Below, in pieces: positions 1 through 4,957 of a stretch of DNA of 6,350 nt; within the stretch, counting starts at the first letter, position 1, and each line of letters opens with the position of its first letter. Source of the DNA: DASVDK01 sp036562265 [NCBI: Thermodesulfobacteriota bacterium] (GTDB lineage Bacteria; DASVDK01); assembly GCA_036562265.1 (NCBI GenBank), contig DATCKS010000543.1, positions 1 to 6,350 on the forward strand, in the 5' to 3' direction. The position numbers were made by a program, and so were the translations under genes. Below the pieces are notes generated by a model, which had not been told where the DNA came from, did no database searches, and saw only the letters and a list, made by a program, of their open reading frames with translations.

Positions 1-804
1 CTGGTGCCGCTTCACCCGCTGGCCGACCTTGACGAGGATCTTGTCGAGGTGACCGTAGCGGGTCTGGATCCCGTAGCCGTGGTCGATCGCCACGAAGTTG
101 CCGTAGGAGCCGTTGGCGCCCGCGCGGACCACCACGCCCGCCGCCGGCGCCTTGATCGGCGCGCCGATCGGCCCCGCGATGTCGAGCCCCTCGTGCATCT
201 GCGTGGTCTCGGTGAAGGGGCTGAGGCGCGGCCCGAAGTCCGAGGTGAGCCACCCGCGCACCGGCCAGATGGAGGGGGTCGACGCGAGCTGGACCCGCTG
301 CGCCTCGAGGTGCGCCTCGAGCTCCTCGAGGCTCGCCTTGCGGAGCTCGGCGTCCCTGGCCAGCGCGTCGAGGTCCCGGGCCATCCGCTCGGCCAGCGCC
401 TGCCGGCCGCGGTCGAGGCGCGCCTGCGGCTGATCCTCGAGCGACTCGCCGCCGCCGACCGCGACCGTGCGGTTCGCCCGCCCGCGATCCTCGAGGCCGG
501 TGATCTGGCGGAGCTTCTCGTCGAGGGTCTGGATGGCCGTCATCCGGGCCTGGAGGTCGCCGATCTTCGCCTCGAAGGCGGTGAGCTGCGCCTTCTGGAT
601 CTCGGTGAGCTCGCGGAGGGACTCGAGCTCGAACGACTTGAACTTCAGGATGACGTAGTCGACCCCGACCCCGAGCAGGAGGAGCCCGAGGACGCTGGCG
701 GCAACCACGGCCTTCTTCACCCAGGGCACCGGGAACTGGATGCGGCGGACCTTCGCCGCGGCGCCCGGGATGACGAGGATCGTGTAATAGCGGGTCTTCT
801 CCAC
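1..804 (-). CDS. M23-family peptidoglycan endopeptidase, membrane-anchored, coiled coil (C-terminus cut by window edge)
   Basis: The reading frame gives 268 codons from a GTG at 804 and runs off the left edge without a stop. A short basic cytoplasmic head containing YYTILVIPG is followed by one transmembrane helix at about residues 32-53. Two charged, heptad-like segments (about 57-105 and 130-175) are probably coiled coil. The M23 (LytM-like) domain starts near residue 180. Visible metal-site motifs are HEGLD (H204 and D208), DHG (H242) and YGHLD (H252), so the active site looks intact. Known M23 enzymes are zinc endopeptidases that cut peptidoglycan cross-links. The architecture of helix, coiled coil and M23 points to a periplasmic enzyme, or a regulator of one, anchored in the inner membrane. 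The GTG start is chosen because a strong Shine-Dalgarno lies 7 nt upstream. Only the last part of the domain is missing. It lies 248 bp downstream of the kinase gene and is probably transcribed separately. Confidence 0.93.
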   Translation of the reverse strand, partial: MEKTRYYTILVIPGAAAKVRRIQFPVPWVKKAVVAASVLGLLLLGVGVDYVILKFKSFELESLRELTEIQKAQLTAFEAKIGDLQARMTAIQTLDEKLRQITGLEDRGRANRTVAVGGGESLEDQPQARLDRGRQALAERMARDLDALARDAELRKASLEELEAHLEAQRVQLASTPSIWPVRGWLTSDFGPRLSPFTETTQMHEGLDIAGPIGAPIKAPAAGVVVRAGANGSYGNFVAIDHGYGIQTRYGHLDKILVKVGQRVKRHQ

Positions 805-811
805 CGGGTTT

Positions 812-819
812 CCCCTCCC
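812..819 (-). promoter_or_regulatory. Ribosome binding site of the M23 gene
   Basis: GGGAGGGG on the minus strand lies 7 nt before the GTG at 804. It is the strongest Shine-Dalgarno in the window and fixes the start of the M23 gene at a GTG for which no nearby ATG competes. Confidence 0.75.
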
Positions 820-839
820 TGGTACGGCCCGCCGGGAAC

Positions 840-862
840 GTTGCTCCCGAGAACCGAGCAAC
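840..862. repeat. Inverted repeat in the leader of the M23 gene
   Basis: GTTGCTC (840-846) is perfectly repeated inverted as GAGCAAC (856-862), a 7-bp stem with a 9-nt loop. It sits about 20 bp upstream of the M23 ribosome binding site, so it could form a leader hairpin or be a protein-binding site. The function is unknown. Confidence 0.45.
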
Positions 863-868
863 CTCTAT

Positions 869-894
869 GCCAGGGGCCCGATTCATCCCCTGGC
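869..894. repeat. Perfect 8-bp inverted repeat, 10-nt loop
   Basis: GCCAGGGG (869-876) pairs with CCCCTGGC (887-894). On the minus strand the RNA hairpin is not followed by a run of U, so it is not a classic intrinsic terminator. It could be a leader structure of the M23 gene, a U-less terminator for the kinase transcript, or an operator. Confidence 0.5.
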
Positions 895-945
895 TACTCG
901 GACGAGGGAGCCAACCCCCCGAATTGTCTGGCGCCTTGCCGCCGA

Positions 946-969
946 TCGCTCCGACGGTACCCGGAGCGA
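946..969. repeat. Perfect 8-bp inverted repeat, 8-nt loop
   Basis: TCGCTCCG (946-953) pairs with CGGAGCGA (962-969). Beyond one A/C mismatch two further C/G pairs (943-944 with 971-972) extend it. It lies about 85 bp downstream of the kinase stop codon on the minus strand. A termination or transcript-stabilising role is plausible but there is no U tract. Confidence 0.5.
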
Positions 970-1003
970 CCGCTAAACTGCCGTGCGCCCGATCACCTGC
1001 CCG

Positions 1004-1017
1004 GTCACCGAAGTGAC
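1004..1017 (-). terminator. Short UUCG-tetraloop hairpin after the kinase gene (candidate terminator or 3' stabiliser)
   Basis: Read on the minus strand this is GTCAC-TTCG-GTGAC, a 5-bp stem closed by the C(UUCG)G tetraloop, known to be unusually stable in RNA. It begins 35 nt after the kinase stop codon. No U tract follows, so intrinsic termination is uncertain; a 3'-end stabilising role is an alternative. Confidence 0.35.
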
Positions 1018-1052
1018 GCTGGTTGTCCGCGAGGCTGCGCGTTCTTGCACGC

Positions 1053-2357
1053 CTACCATGCGTCCGTCGTCACGGCGCCCGCCTCGTCGCCCGGCGCCTC
1101 CGGGGCGGCCGCTCGAGGCGTCGCGCCCTCGGGGCCCGACGGCTGGCCGGCAGGCCTGACGTCGACGACGTGCCGGCCGGCCGGTAGCTCGACGAGGCGC
1201 CCGGCCGGGCGTCCGTCGACCCAGAGCCGGTAGCCCGGCGGCCCGACGAGGGTCGCCTGCGCCGGAACCGGCCGCGGCGCGCCGGCCAGCCGGGACGTCG
1301 CGGCGCGCGCCCCCCGCGCCTCGAGCCCGAGCGGACCGGCCACGCCGAGCGTGGCCGACGTGAGCCACTGCGCCGCGATGATCGAGGTCGCGGCGAGCTT
1401 GGCGGCCGTCACCGCGGCCCGCCGGACGCGCGGCGCGAGCGGCGCCCTGGGCAACTGCTCGACCGCGGTGCGAGGGTCGAAAATGCCTCGCTCCGCGAGA
1501 TACCTGACGATCGCCTCGCGCGCCCCGGTCAGGTCCCGCTTCGACAGGAGCGCCTCGAGCGCGAATCGCAGCGCGGTCGCGTCCACGTAGCGCCGCTCCG
1601 GCTTCGTCGCCAGGCAGGTGCGGATCACCCGCGCCACCCCGCGCGGGATCGCCGGCGCGACCCGCCTCGGGTCCAGGTAGCGCCCCTCGGCGATCTTCTG
1701 TCCCACCGACCCCGAGGCGTCCTCGACGAAGGGCCGCGTCCCCGTGAGCAATTCGTAGAGGACGATGCCGAACGAGAACACGTCGGAGGCCGGCCCCACC
1801 GCGCCGCCCACCACCTGCTCGGGCGACATGTACGCCGGCGTCCCGAGGAACGAACCGGGCTGCGTCAGCGTCTCCGCTCGCTTGTGCGCGATGCCGAAGT
1901 CCATCAGCTTCACGCGGCCCTCGGTCGAGATCATCACGTTCGAGGGCTTCACGTCGCGGTGCACGACGCCCCGGCGGTGCGCGTGCTCGAGCGCGAGACA
2001 GACCTGGTACGCGATCGGCAGCGCGAGGTGGACCGGCAGCCTCCCGGTCTCGCGCAGCACGCGCGCGAGGTCGACGCCGTCCACGTACTCCATGACGATG
2101 TAGGCGTTGCCGCCCTTCCGGATGAAATCGAAGATCTGGACGATGTTCTGGTGTGACAGGGCGGCCGACGCCTTGGCCTCGCGCTCGAATCGCTGCGCCA
2201 TCTCCTCGTCGGCCGCGAGAGGCGCGCGAAGTTCCTTGATGGCGACCGGCCGGTCGAGCGCAGCCTGTTCGCCCCGGTAGATCGTCGACATGCCGCCCGA
2301 CCCGATCTCCTCGAGGAGACGGTAGGCGCCGATCATCCCGGACGTCCGTGTCGCCAT
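1053..2357 (-). CDS. Hanks-type serine/threonine protein kinase with PEGA-like C-terminal tail
   Basis: The 434-residue product has a complete kinase domain at about residues 12-272. Visible motifs are the glycine-rich loop GSGGMS (19-24), the ATP lysine in VAIKE (K41), the helix-C glutamate in FEREA (E60), the catalytic loop HRDVKPSN (133-140, D135 catalytic), the metal-binding DFG (153-155), GTPAYMSPE (172-180) and SDVFSFG (191-197). All catalytic residues are present, so it should phosphorylate Ser/Thr, and the arginine before the catalytic aspartate suggests control by activation-loop phosphorylation. A linker of about 40 residues leads to a modestly hydrophobic stretch (about 315-341) that may be a membrane helix. 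Residues 367-402 resemble a PEGA domain (GYRLWVDGRPAG, then LPAGRHVVDV), a small domain often found outside the membrane. The ATG at 2357 has only a weak AAGG upstream; the ATG at codon 8 (2336) is an alternative start. The substrate is unknown. No phosphatase or other partner gene lies nearby. Confidence 0.95.
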   Translation of the reverse strand: MATRTSGMIGAYRLLEEIGSGGMSTIYRGEQAALDRPVAIKELRAPLAADEEMAQRFEREAKASAALSHQNIVQIFDFIRKGGNAYIVMEYVDGVDLARVLRETGRLPVHLALPIAYQVCLALEHAHRRGVVHRDVKPSNVMISTEGRVKLMDFGIAHKRAETLTQPGSFLGTPAYMSPEQVVGGAVGPASDVFSFGIVLYELLTGTRPFVEDASGSVGQKIAEGRYLDPRRVAPAIPRGVARVIRTCLATKPERRYVDATALRFALEALLSKRDLTGAREAIVRYLAERGIFDPRTAVEQLPRAPLAPRVRRAAVTAAKLAATSIIAAQWLTSATLGVAGPLGLEARGARAATSRLAGAPRPVPAQATLVGPPGYRLWVDGRPAGRLVELPAGRHVVDVRPAGQPSGPEGATPRAAAPEAPGDEAGAVTTDAW

Positions 2358-2365
2358 GGACGCCT

Positions 2366-2394
2366 TACCTACGCTAGCACACCCGGACTGTCAA
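2366..2394 (-). promoter_or_regulatory. Candidate sigma70-type promoter of the kinase gene
   Basis: On the minus strand a perfect -35 hexamer TTGACA (2394-2389) is followed after exactly 17 bp by TAGGTA (2371-2366), a weak -10 element with only the first two positions matching consensus. Transcription would start near 2359-2358, at or next to the kinase ATG (2357), giving an almost leaderless mRNA. This fits the poor Shine-Dalgarno of that start. Confidence 0.45.
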
Positions 2395-2402
2395 GGGGCG
2401 GG

Positions 2403-2464
2403 TCGGTTGGCGGGCGCCTCCGAGGCAGGCTGGCGCTTCGGGGGCAGGCGCCCGCCCGAACCGA
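2403..2464. repeat. Long imperfect hairpin between chemoreceptor and kinase genes
   Basis: Arm 2403-2419 pairs with arm 2446-2464 over 17 bp with a single 2-nt bulge (2457-2458). The 26-nt loop can add a short inner CCGA/TCGG stem (2420-2423 with 2438-2441). It is the most stable-looking structure in the window. On the minus strand it starts about 90 nt after the chemoreceptor stop and ends 8 nt before the TTGACA of the kinase promoter candidate. It could terminate the chemoreceptor transcript, though no U tract follows. Confidence 0.55.
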
Positions 2465-2466
2465 GG

Positions 2467-2502
2467 GGCCTGGCGGCGAATCGGGTCCTGGCGGTGAATC
2501 GG
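2467..2502. repeat. Tandem 18-bp direct repeat (two copies)
   Basis: Two adjacent units, 2467-2484 and 2485-2502, match at 16 of 18 positions and share the core CCTGGCGG.GAATCGG. A more degenerate copy (about 14 of 18) lies at 2519-2536. The units are non-coding, lie downstream of the chemoreceptor gene and upstream of the kinase promoter candidate, and could be binding sites or a simple duplication. Confidence 0.6.
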
Positions 2503-2553
2503 ATCCACGCCCCGGCGTGCCCTGGCGCCGAACCCGAAGTGCCGGGGCCCGGG

Positions 2554-4659
2554 CTACACCTGCGCGCTCTCCGAGACCCCGCGCTGGAACCGCTTGAGCG
2601 ACGCCTCGAGCGCCTTCGCCTCGCGCGTGAGGGTCTCGACGACGCCGTCCATGTCGCCCGCGGTCGCGAGCGTGACCTCCGCGATCCGCTTGAGCGACTC
2701 CATGGTGGCCACGATCTCGCGCGTCTCGTTCTTCTGCTGCTGGGTCGCCTGGGCGATGCGCTTCACCGAATCGGCGACCCCCTCCATGACCTGACCGATC
2801 GTCTTGCTGCCGTCGCGCTGCTCGTGCGCCGAGCGCCGCACGACGCGGCTCGTCTCGGTCATCGCCGCCGCGGCGCGGGCGACCTCGGCGCCGCTCTTCG
2901 CCTGCTCGGCGGCCGCCTGTCGCAGCTCGCGCGTCATGTCGGAGATCTGGGCAACCGACTGCGTCACCTGACGGCTGCCGACGGCGTGCTCCTGCGTCGC
3001 CTTGGCGATCCGGGCGACCATCTCCTGCGACTCCCGGACGCCGGCCAGGATCTCCGCCAGCGCCTCGCCCGCGCGCCGCGACCTGGCCACCCCCTCGGCG
3101 ATGGCCGTCTCGCCCTCTTCCATCGCCGCCACGGCGGCGCGCGAGCCCTTCTGGACCTTCTCGATGAGCGCGGCGATCTCCCGCGTCGAGACGGCGGTGC
3201 GGTCGGCGAGCGCCTTGATCTCGTCGGCCACGACGGCGAAGCCCCGTCCCTGCTCGCCCGCCTGCGCCGCGATGATCGCGGCGTTCAGCGCGAGGAGGTT
3301 CGTCTGGTCGGCGACCTCGTCGATCATCCGGAGGATCTTGCCGATCTCGGCCGCCGTCGCGTCGAAGCTCCGCAGCACCTCCGCGGCCGCCTGGCTCGAG
3401 GCGCGGATCCGCTCCATCCCCTCGACGGTCGCCTCGACGGCGTCGCGGCCCCCCTCGGCGTCCTTCGCGACGCGGGCGGAAATCCCGGCGGCGCTCTCGG
3501 CGATTCGCTCGATCTGCGAGATGGACGCGTCCATCTGGGACAGGCTCGACGCCGCCGTATCGGTGGCCCGGGCGAGCTGCTCGATGGTCGCCTCCGCCTG
3601 ACGGAGCGAGGCGGCAATCTGGGTGATGCCGGCCGTCGTCGTCTCGACCGACTGGGCGAGCGCGTCGACGTGCGCGGTCACCTCCTCGGCCGCGGCCCCG
3701 AGCTCGAGGCTCGTCGACGAGGCCGACTGCGCCGCCTCGGACACCGCCTCCACGCGGTCCTGGATGGTCGCCGCCGCGCGGTCGAGTTCCTCCAGCGCCG
3801 CCGCCGTCCGCTCGAGCGACCGGTGCTGCGACTCCGCCCCCTCCCGCACGCTCCCCTGGGAGCCGGCCACCTGCGTGGAGGCGAGCGCCACCTGCCGCGC
3901 GGCGCTCTGCACCGGATCGATGAGGGCGGCGAGCTGGTCGGCCATCTCGTTGAAGCGGCGGCCGAGCGCGGCGATCTCGTCGTGGCCGCGCACCGGCACC
4001 CGCTGGTCGAGCCGCCCCTCGGCGATCGCCCTGGCGGCGGCGCCGACGACGCCGAGCGGCCGGGTGACCGTGCGCCCGAGGAGGGTCGAGAGCGCGAACA
4101 CCGTGACGACCTGGAAGAGGACCAGGAGCGTGCCCTGCTCGATCAGCGCGCGGTAGAGCTCGTCGGTCAAGAGTCGACTGGAGAAGGTGAACGCCAGCGC
4201 GCCCGTCAGCCGGTCCTCGCTGTCGCGCACCGGCACGCTGAAGACGAGCCCGCCGAAGTGCGACGCGGCGGTCGGGTCGCGCTCGAACAGGGCGATCGCC
4301 TCGCGGATGACGGCCTTCGTCTCGACCGAGCCGACCCGCTCGGGGTCGTTGTGCAGGCGGATCACGCCGTCGCGGTCCACGAAGGCCACCGATTCGAGGA
4401 CCCCCTGGTTCTGGTCCACCATGACCCGCGCGTCGCCCGAGAACGACGTGAGCGCGTCGAGGCCGAGGCCGATCTGTGCGACGCCCTGAATCGGGTCCCT
4501 CAGGCGTCCGGCAAGCGCCTCGGCGCGCGTCTCCACCCCCTGCAGGATGATGCGACGCGTCCTGACGACGTTGATCCACGTGCTCACAACCAGGAGAAGC
4601 AGAACGATCGCGCCGGCCGACAGGACCACCTTCCCGCGGACGCCGAATCTCATCGTCAT
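2554..4659 (-). CDS. Methyl-accepting chemotaxis protein with periplasmic Cache-like sensor and very long signalling domain
   Basis: The 701-residue product is a transmembrane chemoreceptor. Membrane helices are at about 11-32 and 177-195. The 145-residue segment between them looks like a single Cache-type ligand domain (VAFVDRDGVIRLHNDP at 91-106, then GGLVFSVPV at 136-144). A HAMP domain follows at about 195-247, with P201 and EIAALGRRFNEMA. The cytoplasmic coiled-coil hairpin fills 248-693. Its tip holds DQTNLLALNAAI (451-462) and AGEQGRGFAVVADE (467-480), the part that contacts CheA and CheW. The arms are nearly equal, about 221 and 224 residues either side of E469. No NWETF-like tail for CheR binding is seen. 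Family knowledge: ligand binding alters CheA activity in chemotaxis, pilus motility or other Che-type systems. No che gene is in the window, so the output and ligand are unknown. An AGAGGG ribosome site lies 10 nt before the ATG at 4659; an ATG two codons later is an alternative. Confidence 0.97.
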   Translation of the reverse strand: MTMRFGVRGKVVLSAGAIVLLLLVVSTWINVVRTRRIILQGVETRAEALAGRLRDPIQGVAQIGLGLDALTSFSGDARVMVDQNQGVLESVAFVDRDGVIRLHNDPERVGSVETKAVIREAIALFERDPTAASHFGGLVFSVPVRDSEDRLTGALAFTFSSRLLTDELYRALIEQGTLLVLFQVVTVFALSTLLGRTVTRPLGVVGAAARAIAEGRLDQRVPVRGHDEIAALGRRFNEMADQLAALIDPVQSAARQVALASTQVAGSQGSVREGAESQHRSLERTAAALEELDRAAATIQDRVEAVSEAAQSASSTSLELGAAAEEVTAHVDALAQSVETTTAGITQIAASLRQAEATIEQLARATDTAASSLSQMDASISQIERIAESAAGISARVAKDAEGGRDAVEATVEGMERIRASSQAAAEVLRSFDATAAEIGKILRMIDEVADQTNLLALNAAIIAAQAGEQGRGFAVVADEIKALADRTAVSTREIAALIEKVQKGSRAAVAAMEEGETAIAEGVARSRRAGEALAEILAGVRESQEMVARIAKATQEHAVGSRQVTQSVAQISDMTRELRQAAAEQAKSGAEVARAAAAMTETSRVVRRSAHEQRDGSKTIGQVMEGVADSVKRIAQATQQQKNETREIVATMESLKRIAEVTLATAGDMDGVVETLTREAKALEASLKRFQRGVSESAQV

Positions 4660-4669
4660 CGTCGCTCAT

Positions 4670-4675
4670 CCCTCT
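4670..4675 (-). promoter_or_regulatory. Ribosome binding site of the chemoreceptor gene
   Basis: AGAGGG lies 10 nt before the ATG at 4659 and 16 nt before the in-frame ATG at 4653, so the upstream ATG is preferred. Another ATG at 4669, directly after the Shine-Dalgarno, is in the wrong frame for the chemoreceptor. Confidence 0.55.
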
Positions 4676-4680
4676 GCGAA

Positions 4681-4696
4681 CGGGCCTCTGGGCCCG
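4681..4696. repeat. GC-only hairpin just upstream of the chemoreceptor ribosome site
   Basis: CGGGCC (4681-4686) pairs with GGCCCG (4691-4696) around a 4-nt loop, 5 nt before the AGAGGG site on the minus strand. It would fold in the mRNA leader and could affect ribosome access, or it could simply reflect base composition. Confidence 0.4.
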
Positions 4697-4726
4697 GCTC
4701 GTCGCCGTGTGCGCGCCGGGCCTCGT

Positions 4727-4756
4727 CCGGCCATGCAAGCGGCATGCGATGGCCGG
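4727..4756. repeat. Perfect 8-bp inverted repeat in the chemoreceptor leader
   Basis: CCGGCCAT (4727-4734) pairs with ATGGCCGG (4749-4756). A further GCA/TGC pairing (4735-4737 with 4745-4747) continues the stem past one unpaired base, and a GCATGC palindrome (4742-4747) lies at the loop. It may be an mRNA leader structure or a dyad operator. Confidence 0.45.
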
Positions 4757-4879
4757 GACGCGGCCTCGGCGCCCGTTCGTGAGCGGAGATACGCGGGTGA
4801 TCGGCGTGGGGGGAGCGGGCCGGGCACGCATCCTTTGCAGAGGCGGTTACACGGCGCGGCACGCGGGCTTCCCGGCGGC

Positions 4880-4894
4880 GCAACATCGGTTCCA
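4880..4894 (-). promoter_or_regulatory. Candidate sigma54 (-24/-12) promoter of the chemoreceptor gene
   Basis: The minus strand reads TGGAACCGATGTTGC. The sigma54 consensus is TGGCACG-N4-TTGC, so 9 of 11 defined bases match and the essential GG and GC pairs have the correct 10-bp spacing. Transcription would start near 4868, giving a leader of about 210 nt that contains the hairpins at 4727-4756 and 4681-4696. Sigma54 control of motility and chemoreceptor genes is known in several bacteria. No activator gene or enhancer site was recognised here. Confidence 0.4.
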
Positions 4895-4909
4895 GGGCGG
4901 CGCGTGCGG

Positions 4910-4929
4910 GGGGGCCGGTCCCCGCCCCC
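4910..4929 (-). terminator. GC-rich hairpin after the TldE/PmbA gene (candidate terminator)
   Basis: GGGGGC (4910-4915) pairs with GCCCCC (4924-4929), 28 nt downstream of the TldE/PmbA stop codon on the minus strand. No U tract follows, so it is at best a U-less or Rho-assisted terminator. Confidence 0.3.
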
Positions 4930-4957
4930 TGCGACGCCTGCCGATGCGCGAGCGCGT

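Noticed and set aside
805-1052. Possible small gene or sigma70 promoter in the kinase-M23 spacer
   Set aside because: No hexamer pair with proper spacing and no short frame with a convincing ribosome site was found on the minus strand.
4-1233. A 409-codon plus-strand frame across the M23 gene, the spacer and the kinase 3' end
   Set aside because: It is antisense to two recognisable genes, has biased composition and no domain motif.
2356-4782. An 808-codon open frame on the plus strand opposite the chemoreceptor, and an 820-codon frame on the minus strand (4831-2369) in a second frame
   Set aside because: Both are Arg/Gly/Asp/Pro-rich, show no domain motifs, and lie over a gene with clear MCP domains. 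Long shadow frames are expected at this GC content because stop codons are rare.
4800-4900. Possible c-di-GMP (GEMM) or cobalamin riboswitch before the chemoreceptor, suggested by GCAAAGG and CCGGCC pieces
   Set aside because: The ordered conserved segments of GEMM-I, including the GGUAGC-type receptor and paired stems, are not present, and no B12 box was found.
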